DNA of 64,000 bases, taken from positions 73,213 through 137,212 of the forward strand of contig JBNGIQ010009496.1 in the NCBI GenBank assembly GCA_049999765.1, written 5' to 3'. Shown here one piece after another: positions 11,672 through 25,447 of the stretch. The position numbers and the translations under genes were made by a program. The notes under the pieces were generated by a model. That model did not search any database. It was not told the DNA's origin and worked only from the letters and a program-made list of their open reading frames with translations. The stretch is from Phaeoceros laevis (taxonomy: Eukaryota > Anthocerotophyta > Anthocerotopsida > Notothyladales). Within the stretch, counting starts at the first letter, position 1. Each line of letters starts with the position of its first letter.

Positions 11672-12386
11672 GAAGTCAAGCGACAAGGTTATATTTCAGT
11701 TTCTGCCAGTTCGTGCAGAAGTTGAGACTGTCAGTTTCTTCTGCCGTTGTAACGAGCCTTGCTGGGAAAGTGTGTTTCTCAGGAAATCTTAAAGCATGGG
11801 CTGCTCGGGCAGCCCATGCTTGACCGATTGTGACACTCTCGTATCTGACGAGAGGCGAGAGACCCGGCTTGTGGTGGCAATTTGCTGAACATGTTAGAGA
11901 CATGGTGTATGTATGCTATCTGAAACGAGCTCCAGTGGTTCTAAAAATGTGATAGATCCACTGCAGACCTTTGTAGAGTAGTCTGTACTTCTGGAACGCA
12001 GGCCAGAGACCACATACGTGTATTCTTGTTTTTCTGTTAACGCTTCGCATTGTGGTCCAGCGTCGTTAAGATCTTTGAATAAATTTTATGAGTACATACT
12101 TTACAGGACGATGCATCACAGGCAGGGGACTGTCCTGTGGCGACCAGTAGTCACATCCGGTGGGACTCATCTACTTGGGAACAAGCCAAGCAAGCCACAT
12201 TGCCAACACAATAGGACAGTCAATGCTGGTATCAATACAAAAGAGAAGTGACGTGAATAGAAGGGACGTGAAGTAGGTGCTAGACCCACAACCGAAGGCC
12301 ACCGAAGACTGGAGTTCAGGCTTCTGTGGTGTTCTGTGATGCTTCGCTTCGGAGAAAGAACGATTGAAAAAACAGCTGCAGCACGT
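11672..12386. other. Convergent intergenic region
   Basis: This holds the 3' flanks of two converging genes. An AATAAA-type signal (GAATAAATTT) lies near 12077-12086 on the plus strand. A short inverted repeat, GCATGGGCTGCTCGGGCAGCCCATGC, spans about 11793-11819 just after the plus-strand gene and could fold as a hairpin. No additional gene is seen. Confidence 0.4.
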
Positions 12387-14793
12387 CTAGAAGAAGACAT
12401 ACTTTCTGTTTTCTCTCTTTTTCCTCTCAATCTCCTTCTCCAGGTCGATGATTCTTCTTTCGAGCTCTTTCCTCTCTTGCTTCTCTCGTTGGATCATGCT
12501 CTCCAAAAGACTGTTGTGTTCTACCAGGTCCCTACATTTCTTCCCACTCTTCTTGGCTTGCAAGTTCTTTTCAAGAGCATTGTGGCGCTGCATCTGAACC
12601 TCACGGTTTGCCCTTTCTAGAGTCGCGTGAACGACCTACAGTTTGTAAGACAAACAAAAGATGGTGAAGGAGAAACATGACACAAGCTGAAGATGCAAAG
12701 CTTCACTCACTAAGACCATTGTGATGTATTGAACTTAACGGTTTGTCATCAAAGACTCGTCTGCTTTTCCTTTCCAGCTGCAAATTCCAGTCTCCCTCCA
12801 CACAAGTCCAGTACACTTCACCAAGCTATGAACTTGGAACTCTAAGCAAGGGTTCCCTTTGGCACAACAGGGTATAGAGCTCTATGACAAAGGACGGACT
12901 GCCAAGTCATGGATCCCTACTCAAGTCTAACGGGTTCAGACTTAAAAGTCCTCCCCCAGTCTGCACTTCTTCCTTGCACCTCCGTCTTCTCACATGAGCA
13001 TTCTCTCAGATTTGGGAACGACCTGTGTCATCTTCTGGAAGCTGACAAGGTGAAAGACCATTCTCAAATTCAAATAGGTTTTCTTGATCGCACGGGGCTT
13101 GCAGTTTTTCCCCGCCGATCTTTTGTAAGGCGGTGAGCAGCTATCACTCCGTTCTTGTCACCCCGTAGCAATAGCTGCTCACGGTAGTGCAGGTCAGATA
13201 ACACTGGAGTGAGTGAGTTTATGCGACAGGGTGCTGATTGTTCTCTCTGGGTACCGACACAGTGATATAGATCTGGATCGCAAGATCTGTCAAGCATATC
13301 CTGCCGATGCAACTACGGATAGCGGTGATGGAGGATCTGGCGCTGTTTTGCATGGAAGGGCTTTCGTTTCTAAAGGAAACCCAACTTTCTTTGATGGAGG
13401 CGGTGCTACCTCCCACGAAAGATCGAGAGCAAGCACGAAATGGGAAGCATAAGTGCATACTTACCGAGATACAACTCTCTAGCTGTTGATTCTGAAGCTC
13501 CAATCGGATGGCTCGATCTTTCAATCGGGTCAGCTCTCTATTCTCACAACTTATGTCACTCTGCATTGTCGTCATTTTTTTCACAATCTTTCGCAGCCTA
13601 TTGATTTCCCCAGCAAATACATCCCTTTCAAACTCTGTTTCCTGTAACAAGCATAAATTTACTTTCAAAAATAAAATCCCATATTATTGATAATCGATAT
13701 ATCATATTATATCAAATCTTCAATAGCTGTAAGTCATGTTTACTTTGGTCCGTGTCACACGCATGTCTCGATGAAGCAAACATAGTTCCTCATGTTGAGC
13801 ATCACATGTTGCTTGCAAATCTCCTAATTTTTGCTTCAACCCTATATTTAATTATGAAGCAACATCATATAGATATACATATGACATGACATGTTACTTG
13901 AATTTATACTCTAACCGGGAGAGATATTACAAGTCAATCATATCCATGATCAACTAAATTATGCAAGTCACAAAAAAAAGTTGGTAAACAAAGTCATGAA
14001 AGATGGAATAAGTTTGACAACAAGATCCTAAAAGATTGGACTTGAGCACAAGTCATGTAAACATGCCTGTAATTTTAGCTCGAAGTCGCGATTGTGCACC
14101 AGTTCGTGGAGCACCATCTGCAGATGCAGTCATTTCTAAATCGTCCACATCTCTCTCTAGTTTTCTGGATAGTAGATGAACTTAGCATTGTAAGTAGATA
14201 GAAAATTCTATGAAAAAGTTGACATCATGAAACTTGATATCATGTATGTACAAAAAAAATTCTACAACCAATTTACTGAATATAGTACAGCTATCTCTTA
14301 ACTGTTGACGTGCTGGATGTGGTGTTGTGCACATTCACTGTTGCAGCTCAACAAGCTATGTATATGTGTATACATGGTAACAAAGTAAAACTCCATAAAA
14401 GGCACACCTGTTTTCCAAATCAACAGCTGCTGCATGAGTTTTGTAAAGTTTGAGTTGATGTTGTCCGTCTAAAAGAGCTCTCTTCAAATCTATTATTTCT
14501 TCAAGTAAAGATTCTTTGTCACGACTAGCTAGTACTAATCGTCTTGAGAGACCTGGACCTGGCCCTCTACCTCTAGGGGATGTGCATTCGGCCTCTTGAG
14601 TTCCACCCTCTCCTACAGCAAGGATATTCCCACTAGGTCCAAGTCCTCCTAGTGTTGACAAGCACTCACCTGACTTGCTACAATCATTTTGGCATCGTCT
14701 TTGAGCATTCCTAGAGTTTACTGATATGAAATTTTTGAATCGACCCGGCCCAGCACCATCTGCTACTAAACCCACCTTTGCCAAATCATTCAT
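12387..14793 (-). CDS. Coiled-coil protein of unknown function
   Basis: Five exons (14408-14793, 14067-14164, 13744-13841, 13465-13641, 12387-12635) join in frame to give 335 residues. The first about 80 residues are Gly/Ser-rich and look disordered. From about residue 95 to the end the chain is an almost continuous heptad-rich coiled coil (for example SRDKESLLEEIIDLKRALL and DRAIRLELQNQQLES), finishing in a highly charged E/K/R helix. No enzymatic motif is visible. The second intron begins with GC rather than GT, and the reading phase supports that donor. The start is the only ATG giving a long first exon. Structural roles such as cytoskeletal or ciliary coiled-coil proteins are possible, but I cannot assign one. 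Confidence 0.72.
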
Positions 14794-17149
14794 GGTGTTT
14801 GACGTTATTCTACTGATTTGATAATGTTATCTATTTCTCCCAAATATTAAATGATATACTGGATCATCAATGTAGACCGTTTTTCGTAAAGCTTATATCG
14901 TTTAAGGATGAAATTTGCTGCCAACCCTTGCCACATTTTTCTATGTTGTAAGCTATTGACAATCTTGATATACTCGATTTGTCCAAAATGATAAGAATTG
15001 TGTCATAAGAATGAACTGAGGAGCCTATTCAATATATTTTATCACAAGTTGCTGAAGATTATCCGAAAAAGCAATTGGTTCAATATGAGCAAACAAAAAG
15101 CATTGAAGGTACACAATTGACGCTTATTAGACAAAGGATTGAAATTTTGAACTTACCACACCATAGATTGTGATTTCTTTAGGGTAGACTATTGAAAAAT
15201 ATCATTTAGTTTGCTTGATATAACAAAATAAAACCCAGTGGGCTTTGTCTTTAAAGGAAATAGATAGTTTTCGTAGTGAAGATTAAGAACCTCCAAGAAC
15301 TACAAAACTTGGCTATATAAATAGAACTTTTATCCATGGACGGGTGTGGCTCTTCAGTTTTTCCTTTCATGAGATAACCAGGAGGTGCAACATTTCATTT
15401 ATGCACATATGTCTAGGTGGCAAATACCTACTGGCTAAATATATATAGCTACACTGCTGTGACCAATAGCTTTTGGTGCGAGATATAATACGGGGATGAT
15501 TTGGTGACCATAAGTGGGAGAGGTGTGCCTTATCTAATCTGCTCTGAAATTGGGGAAGCATCATATGCACCTCTTTATTATCATGTTACATAAATATATA
15601 TGAGTATTTTGATATTCTTTTAAAAAAGATTCATTGAATTTATGTTACTTTGAAGAACTAAGTTAGAGACTTCAAATAAAAAGTAGATATCATGCTGCTA
15701 GAAGAGAAGGATGAATTTCATGAGTAACTTGTCAAAATAATACATTGTCAGTCTTGCTAATTGTAATTACCTTGTACATTGTGGATATGTGATAGTTTCT
15801 TCTATAAAACCAACTAAATTGCATGGTTCTAAATGCACAACATGGCTATATCTACCAACTTCTTATGGTGTTCATAGATTTTGTTAAAATAGACTATATG
15901 AACCAAGATGATTTGGGCCACAAGAGCCTTAGACCAATCGTTCTGCTTCATACCTTACTAGCAAGACTTGCAAGATGTAACTAGGATGCAAATTTAATTG
16001 CTTCACATGCTTCTACTACTGAACATATCATTAGTACCTTACTAACAAAACTAAAAGATATGACTAGGATGCAAAATTGATTCCTTCTAAGTGCACCATC
16101 TACCAAACATATCTTTTGGATGTTAATCCTGCAACTGAACATTCTGGATAGCTTTCAAATAAGTTGTTGTAAGTAATCATTATTTAGTGTTTTTGCTCTT
16201 GAATCTGGAACCATTTGTTCCCTATGCATGATGAACAGAACCAAAACACATTTGGCGTAAATTTGCTTGGGCACCGTTTCTAGAAGGATGAATCAAGAGG
16301 CATTCGAAGTAACCACACAAAAATAGGGTTAATAAGTATTGTGTAGATATTGTTGGATTATTGAACAACTCATGAGCTTTGAGCTAAAAGTTGGCAAAGT
16401 AGAGCTCTCCAAGATCCAAGGGCTTGCTTCTCTAGACTTTGCCAACCCTAACTACACTGTTTCATACTTGAAAAATGAGCTGTGGAGCATGTACATGATG
16501 TATGCTATTCCTCATAGACAAGACACTTTGACAACTCTTTCCATTATAGTATTCTACATCCCATACATAATCTACATATAAAGTAAAGCACTGCATGGAG
16601 TTCATGCCATGAACTCACTGTAGCACCATTTTATCCTCATGTCCTTTCCTTGACCCAGTTAGGATGTACAAATAACCTAACATGTCACCAACCAACACCT
16701 TAGCCGCCTTCTCCCTCGAGAGCTGGTTTCGCCACTAAGTATGTAATGAAATTCCTTCAATGGCTTGATCTACTGCTCACCATCTCAGTCACATCCTGTC
16801 TCTGGCAGCTCCATGCGTTTGAGTAAGTATTTACGACATTGAAAGAATCCTAAACCTCTGCAGGGAATGGAAAACTCATCGAACGCAGTATGGTAGGCTG
16901 TTCCATGTGGATTCTCCATAGATTTATGAGGCATATATTGTTAATGGTGAGACCATTGGATAGAGCTTGATCAGAAGAACAAAAACCATTTGAATACGGT
17001 AAAAGCTAAGATAAGAACTATTGCTATTTTAAGATGAATTAATTGTATTAATTATAAAACAACATATTCTCAGTTAAGATTTCGACCTGTTGTAACTTGG
17101 AACACGTAGGCATAAATAGGGCAAGGCTAGGAAAACATTACATCCATAC
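14794..17149. other. AT-rich gene-poor region
   Basis: This is low-GC sequence with no ORF that resembles a known protein and no convincing splice pattern. The small ORF at 16339-16581 has no recognisable domain. It may contain old, unrecognisable transposon remains. Base composition is clearly more AT-rich than the flanking genes. Confidence 0.4.
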
Positions 17150-17253
17150 CCCATACACCAAAAATAGGCCGTGTAACTTGTGTAGCCACCTTCTTANNNN
17201 NNNNNNCCCATACACCAAAAATAGGCCGTGTAACTTGTGTAGCCACCTTCTTA
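17150..17253. other. 10-N assembly gap flanked by identical 47-bp ends
   Basis: Ten N (17197-17206) separate two exact 47-bp copies: 17150-17196 and 17207-17253, each starting CCCATACACC and ending ACCTTCTTA. Identical sequence abutting both sides of a short fixed-size gap is what an unmerged contig overlap looks like. The true sequence probably has a single copy and no gap. Confidence 0.85.
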
Positions 17254-17789
17254 TACGACAACAACACTATTTAATTGATCCAAATCCATCAATCAATTCT
17301 GCAGATCATCTTTTGGTGGAAGGTGGGCTACTCTGCTGCATTAGGAACATGTCATACAAGGTTTTAAATCTTATTCTTATGTTACTAACTTATTATAATA
17401 TTTTAACTTACTTAAAGGATATTATAATGTCTAGATGCTTTACTCTACCTAATGTACATTACAAGGTCAAACTCATAATGTCATTATTGATTAATGTTCT
17501 AGCTTCTCATCATGCTATTTAACTCTTCTCTTGTGGAATGGTCCTACAAAGCCATTTTCACCACTACCACCACTACTAGTACCCAATCCCATGCATTATG
17601 GTGAAGAGGCGGTAGTGTTGTATAGAGTAGTGCTGTATAGTGAAGAGGCGGATCCCTCATTTGTGCTACTGACCCTTGCCCATGGGGGCACCTGTTAAAA
17701 TGGTAGGTATTGTTTTCAAAAACCTTGTGCGGGAGTCTCGGTTCCCCTCACGCTACCACCTGCCTTTCCCGGTTCACCACCAATTTTTT

Positions 17790-19119
<1,330 letters not shown>

Positions 19120-22100
19120 GATGGGATCTCAGAAGTGCTTCAACAAATCTCGACAAGGTTTTGTGAGCTCTGTGTCGGAAGCATGAATTTTCACCAACTG
19201 ATATAAACTGGATTCATTCTAATTTCTAAACATAGGCCCCAAACAGACTGTTCTCCATCAACAGCACTCATGTTCGCCTCTCGCCCTTGCTTCCGCGTAG
19301 TCGTGCGCGACGTTGCAAGCCGGGAATGCAGCCACTTCCACTGCCTCTCCATCACTTGATCTGCTTCTCCACACAAACCCTCCTTCTCCAACTGCTGCGC
19401 GACTTTATTCACTGCTGCTTGATACTCTTGCTACGCTCTTATCCCTCACAATTCTTCCTCGTACTTTGTGCATACAACAACTCGATACTCCGACAATGAC
19501 ACTCCCTGTACACTCAGTGATATCCCCGCCACTTATGCGGCTTCAGTTATCAGATTGTTCAACCAATCCTGAACTTTCTCCGCCTTGCCTAGTGACATTT
19601 CGTTTGCCAAGCATGATTTCAGTTTCTCCTCGACCGCTTGCAATTCATATGATATCACAACCATGTCTGACACTTCTCTTGTTCCAGCTGACGAACACTG
19701 AACCTTCACTCGCCACCAACAGTTTGTGTCTTTCTCTACTCAAATCGAGGCACTTGGTACTTCAGTTATAGGCAGTGAACTTCAAATTAGGCTGGGCTTT
19801 CCAAGTTAGATCGTTATCCATGTCAATGTAAGAACACGAAGGCTTCATCCTGGTTGGATTTGATTTGATGATTTATTTCCAGTGTTTACTGGGTAAAGTC
19901 CACACCGGATGAACCCAACGCCCTCAACCCTTGATGCGGACTGGCAGCTCACGAACATCCTAGAGCAGTCCAAGATGTCTCCTCAAACTAATAAATAGCC
20001 CAGCCCCACCATGAAAACTGCATCTTCTTGTACATACGCAGCAAGCAGCTCATAGTCCTCCTAGGCCTATTTGTGAGCATCCCAAACTTTTGCCAGATTG
20101 CTATCCATTGATCAGTTTAAGAACAGCTAAGGCTTCATCGAGGTTGGATGAACCAACGCCCTCAACGCGCGGAATCTGTTTTACCATTCAGGGGAGTAAG
20201 GGACCAAATCCAACTCTCCAGCGATGGAGAAGGGGGTGGTATCTCAAAGATACCATGAAGCTGCATAACAGGCCTGCCTGCCGAGGCCATGGGGCCATTA
20301 GGATTCGTGTCGTCAAGGCTGCTGGTTCAGCTGCTAAAATTCACCGGCTCAGCGAATAGTTCTGGACAGCATTCTGGAACATGGGGCTCAAGTAATGTTG
20401 GCCTCTTCTAATCCCTCAGTTGTCACATGAGGAAGCAATTCACATGAAAGTGACACTACCGTCTGTGGTCACATATTCTTGCCATTCCAGGGAAACCACT
20501 CCAGAAATGGTATGTTCTAAATTCAGAACAGTCTTGAGCTTATGCTGTTGCTCGCACTTCGGAGGTTAGCTCAAAATCGGGAAGCTGCATGGAAAACGAG
20601 GAGCTGGTGGAAATCGAAGACACCACAAGTAGCTTCACCAGAAGATTGGTCAGGTCTGAGACTTATAAGCGGAAAAACTCCCAAAACTCTCTCACATGTT
20701 ATGATTTTATTTGCTAAACTAGTACATGTTTGGGGTAAGGCCTGCGAAGAATGGACGGATGGCAAGTATCATGGATACAGCCGCAAGCTTCGAGTTGATT
20801 CAGGAAGCTTTGAACAAGTGTTGCACATGGGTACATTTGACATGGTTAGGAATGTTCATTCCTCTGTGAAGTGGTAGGAAAAAGCAGGAGCTGATAATCC
20901 ATTGTGGTTGGGTACTGGTTGCACTGGTGCTCCACATGATTCGAGGTTGTCCAGTAGTTGAGCATGTAGTTGGAGTTGTGGCAGAGATGCTCCTGGACAG
21001 GACAGTGGGTAGACTACTGAGATTGAAGATTCAGGTGCAGTGATGCCAAGTTGGGGACTGGGGAGGGCTCAGTACATTCATTCATCTTTGAAACAAATGT
21101 ATATATGTCCATTTTGTTTGCGTGCTTGTCATGTTGCGCGTCACCTAGAGCATTCTCCAGCACAGCCAAGAGGATACTTTTCGTTTGGTTTTGAAGTTCA
21201 TGCAAAGCACAAGGTTGGATAGTGGGTCCAGGTGGGAGTTGTACAGAGGCGTTGTCTAGGCGCGATGCCTTCACAGGGATAACTAATAAAGCTCGTGTAA
21301 TCAGTCTGTGGCTTGGGTTTTACTGATTTCCCTATTGCTTTGAGGCAACGGACAGTTTCGAACGAGTAGATGCAGTGTGGAACGTCCAACTTTGACGGGT
21401 GCTGCACCCTAAGAAGTTGCTAAAACCCGTGTGACCCTTACGGAATACATCTGGCAGTGCATTCCAATGATACACAGGAGCTTGAAGCAGCTGCTGCCAT
21501 ACACCGAAGTGCGCTGGTCGAAGCTGCTATCAGGATGCTGTGCAGCAAAGAGACAAGTGATGAAGCCTTGAACATTCCCTGTTGTTCAATCCATCTTCTC
21601 CGAGACGGAGGTGCATCAGCTGCACATGCCTGAGACATGCACACAAACGTGACTGGAGCCACAGGTACCAATGGTGCATTCCTCTCTATCAACGGAAACC
21701 GGCAGGCCTCAAGCTTTGTGATCCATCATGTCATGTGCTGGGATGCAGTCATGTCACATCATTTCTTAGGAAACTGTGAACCACTCTCCGTTGAGATGTG
21801 CTTTCCTTTGGCCACCATGCCTACAGGAGGCAAAGAAATGTGACAGAACTGGGCCATTTTATTGCATAACACTGTAACCCATGTTCAGTGTTGGTGAGGT
21901 CGGGATGCCCGCAGTGTCGAGATCCCGCATCAGAGCAGGACTTGGTTTCGTGGTTTCGAGATTCCTGTTGCTATAATCGGCAGTTCACACACTGGATGCT
22001 GTACAAGGAAGGTATCACGAAACTCAGCTTACGGAAGAAAAGTCTGTGAAGCTCTTTCTGCTACAGAGTGGTGGAAACAACCGAATCGCCAACAAGGTTG

Positions 22101-22560
22101 CCCCGGGTCTCTCAGAACCTCAACAGTTTGGCAACAGCCAAGACCTTATTTCGTTGAAGGGGGCTGGTTGAAGCTTGCCTGGAGGTAGACCAGCTTGAGA
22201 AACAACATGTGTGAGTGAGATGAGGAAACCTATACTGTCACGGCTCGTGACATGTTAGTAATAAGGCTGGCCCTTGTTAGGCTTGTCAGACGAAGGACAG
22301 ATGCAGGTAGAAGAACCAGGTACTTTGCCTACCTGGGAAAGGAACATGAGCCAACAACAACAGGTTGAGAGCTGGCTGGCTTTTGGACTGGTCAAAATGT
22401 CAACATGCAAGGGGTCCTTTTAGGTGTCACCTAATAACGAGCCGACGGGTTCCTGTGTTGGTGGAAAGCAACCAGCCACCCACACCGACCACAGTAGACT
22501 ACTACTCCTGCTGACCTCCCGCATCGTAGACTAGTCAAAGTGACTCAAGTCCCTTCCAAG
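19120..22560. other. Gene-poor region with decayed coding-like fragments
   Basis: No intact gene is supported. A minus-strand stretch at 19191-19780 reads like a charged helical protein broken by stops (for example AVNKVAQQLEKEGLCGEADQ), but I cannot name it. A plus-strand stretch at 21440-21640 reads NDTQELEAAAAIHRSALVEA and onward without start or stop context. Diverged direct repeats lie at 19815-19930 and 20101-20165. Confidence 0.35.
19815..20165. repeat. Diverged direct repeat pair
   Basis: The block at about 19815-19930 (AAGGCTTCATCCTGGTTGGAT, then GGATGAACCCAACGCCCTCAAC) recurs at about 20101-20165 (AAGGCTTCATCGAGGTTGGATGAACCAACGCCCTCAAC). The first copy carries roughly 45 extra bases between the two shared parts. 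Confidence 0.6.
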
Positions 22561-23073
22561 CTAGACTAGTAATAAGAAGCTAGCTTGATAGTGCCCTTTT
22601 CTAGTGCCCTTTACTGCCAGACCTTGTAGCTTCTTCCTTGCTTGCTTCTCTTGGCATCGCCAGCTGCAGCGGTGGCTCCCAGTGAGATGCTGCTGCTGCT
22701 GTCGTGTTGTGTGTCCTGTAACAACGTACTGTACACAGACTAGTGAAAGCCTGTTTTGGTGGCAGCCAGTAAGATTGTCCTGCGTCAGGAGGGCGCCAGC
22801 TGATGATGCGAGCAAGGAGGCGATAGGGCCTTGGCAAGCAAGCGGTAAGTATGCGGGCCCACTCCCTTTCCCCCTTTCCAGTGTAGCTCCCTTTCACACT
22901 CTAGCGCCACAAATGAGAGATCATTCACCGGTTGCCATCTTGGAAACCTTCCTAGTCTACTGTATCCAATGTGATTCTGGTCTAGTAGTCTTGCCATAGC
23001 TGGCGGGACGCAGTAACAGGGACGGACGCCAAGGCAAGGCCGGCGCCTCCACTTCCCCAATGTCTTTCCCCTC

Positions 23074-23154
23074 CAGGCAGGCAGGCAGGCAGGCAGGCTG
23101 ATCTTGATGAGACTTCAGATGTTGTGTTGTGTTGTGTTGTTGTGTTGTGTTTGT
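23074..23154. repeat. Microsatellites (CAGG)n and (TTGTG)n
   Basis: About six consecutive CAGG units at 23074-23098 are followed after about 20 bp by a run of TGTTG/TTGTG units to about 23154. Confidence 0.85.
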
Positions 23155-25322
23155 TGTCTCCTTCTTCCTTCCTCTAATAAGTCGTACAGTACAGTGGCGG
23201 AACCGAAAGCTCGATCTGCTTCTAATTTTGGGCGGGCCCGATATTTGGCCTAGGCAACCGGCAGAGGTTGTGTTTTGTTGTCTTGTGTTGCGGAAGGCTC
23301 GAGACAAGCTTGCTGGCTGCTGCTGTATCTCATCAGGTGCCATGTTATCTAGACTAGCTGGCTGCCTGGCCTGGCTCTTGTGCCGGTGTGGTCTGTTGCT
23401 CCAAGCCAAGGGACGCCCGCAGTCTGTCCTGAGCGGCCCTTGACGTTTGGCCTCGCCTGTCATCAAACTTATCTGTCAAACTTCTGTCCAGTGTGCGGCA
23501 CTGTGTGCCTCCCTTGCAAGCAACAAGATTGTAGGGTTCGTTTAACGGAGTTGGGTTGGTGATTCAATCAAATCAACTTGGGATGCTTTGCCTCCGTAGA
23601 TATTCCTTGCTTGTATATGAATGTGAGTGTGCCCTTACATGCTTGTGAATAGAATTTAACACGACCAAGGAGGAACTAGACTATGCGGAGTTTTGTCCTC
23701 CAATGGGTAGAATGAATAGGTTGAAGCATATGGTCTAGAGGAGACAATCTCCCAAATGAGCCAAAAGCAACCAGTCTTTGCAAATGAGCCCTCCTCTAAA
23801 CCACTTGTTTTAGGTAAATTAGTTTGCAATACCAAGCACGATGAGTACCCTCGCCACAAATTTGCGAGCTTATGGTTTGTATCTTCCGTCCCTCCCAAGT
23901 CCCAAGTTCTTGCATAGAGAAGAAGAAGAAGTTTATTTAATTATGGTGGTTGGGTAAAAACCCCCGTATCACGCAATGGATAGGTAAGGAATTACTACTC
24001 GTGCCTGCAAGTTGCAACTGCTGCCGAGCCGGGCAATTATTGAGGCCGAGGAGCCAATTATAGAGCGAATTTGGATAGGATCCAACTTGGACTCGCTTGC
24101 GGCAACCTTTGTATCCGCCGGTTCTATCGTTGCCCCGAACGGCCGAGCTAACGAGGCGCGACGCCTCGCCGCCGGCACGCTCTCATCCGGCGCCGGTATG
24201 CTGCTTACTACTTACTGTATTAGCCGGTGACCCAAGCCGCGTTGCCTGGCCACGTCTCAAGTCACCACGTTGCAGGCGGAAAGACGGCCCGGGGCGGGGA
24301 TCCCGGGCTGCACAGCTGTACGCCAGCCCTTCAAACTGCTTCCCGCAACGGTGGAACGCTGGGATTCCGTGGGAACGAACGGCCTTCCCTCTTGCCCGAC
24401 ACGTTCCCGCCGCCCCGCCATCGCTTTCCAGGATTTAGAAAGATACCTCTTTCCCATGCCTTCTTCTTCTTCCTCTTCCGTTCCGGTTCCCGGGAAACTG
24501 CCCCGCCTGGCGACAAAACGGAATATACACTCCCAAATAATCCGGGATACTTACTCCATCCGGGATACTTGCTAATCCGGCGTACTCGCGTGGGCCATAG
24601 CACATGCACCCCCGCCTCCACCGGAATATAACGTGGATTCCGGTGCCGAGATGCCACAGTAACGGGCGTCAGCAGGTCCCCACAGTCATGTCAACGCTGT
24701 GCATCGCTCACCACATTTGCTCCTCCGTTTTTTCAATTTCTAATAATTGTGGGGCCCTGTATAGATTTTATCAGACTATTGTCAACTTGTCAAGTGACAA
24801 ACAAAAGGCAACCGCAAGGAACTTGGTGTGAGCAAACTGCCTCACACTGAATATGGACTCTTTGAAGTGTGTGCCCCGGACTGGACTGAACTTATTCAGG
24901 GTGACGTAGCTTGTTCCACTTTTCATGCAACTCTTGAGCCCTCGACTTATGGAGGGTGATGTGAGCTTGTTCCACCTCTTGAGCAAGTGTGATGAAACAA
25001 TGACATGGGTAGCACTTACTTTGTCTCATCTAATCGTCATTTGTAGTCATACACGTCTTAAGAATGCCAAACTTGTTATAAGTTTCCAGGCAGCTTCCGA
25101 ATGCATCAAGTGTGAGACACAACCTCACCTTCCTTGTAGTAGGTAGCACACACCTAGAAAGATTGACCTCAAAAGGGGCTCTGCATGTATGAATATTCCA
25201 CTTGAAAGTGACTTATTTGGCATGCATTAGGCTAATGAAATGTGCAAGCCAAATATTTTGTGCTGGAATGTGCCCAAGTCTTAGTTGACTCAAAAAGCAA
25301 GAAGCCCGGCGCGGGGCGTTTT

Positions 25323-25447
25323 TTCGAAAAATGAAAAACGCGCATTAGGTACAACAACAAGACCTTAATTTTGTTTGCTTAGCCATTTTTTGAAAATTGA
25401 GAAACACATCTTAGGTTCAACCACATATTCTTAATTTGGTTAATTAG
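25323..25447. repeat. Tandem duplication, about 63-bp unit
   Basis: Two diverged adjacent copies: one at about 25323-25385 (cgaaaaatgaaaaacgcgc, attaggtacaacaacaa) and one at about 25389-25447 (tgaaaattgagaaacacat, cttaggttcaaccacat). Both end in a related TTAATTT-TTAG stretch. Confidence 0.6.

Noticed and set aside
17097-17522. 141-codon ORF spanning the N gap
   Set aside because: It is created by the duplicated 47-bp ends and undefined bases, and is not a real frame.
19191-19412. Charged helical fragment (AVNKVAQQLEKEG...) considered as a LUC7-like relic
   Set aside because: Only loose resemblance in Glu/Lys-rich helices. No zinc-finger motif follows, and stops interrupt it.
23074-23154. 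Closely spaced short repeats considered as a CRISPR-like array
   Set aside because: Units are 4-5 bp without spacers; these are simple microsatellites in a eukaryotic genome.
24020-24660. GC-rich block with ORFs in several frames, considered as a coding exon
   Set aside because: All frames are similarly open because of base composition, and none shows a known motif.
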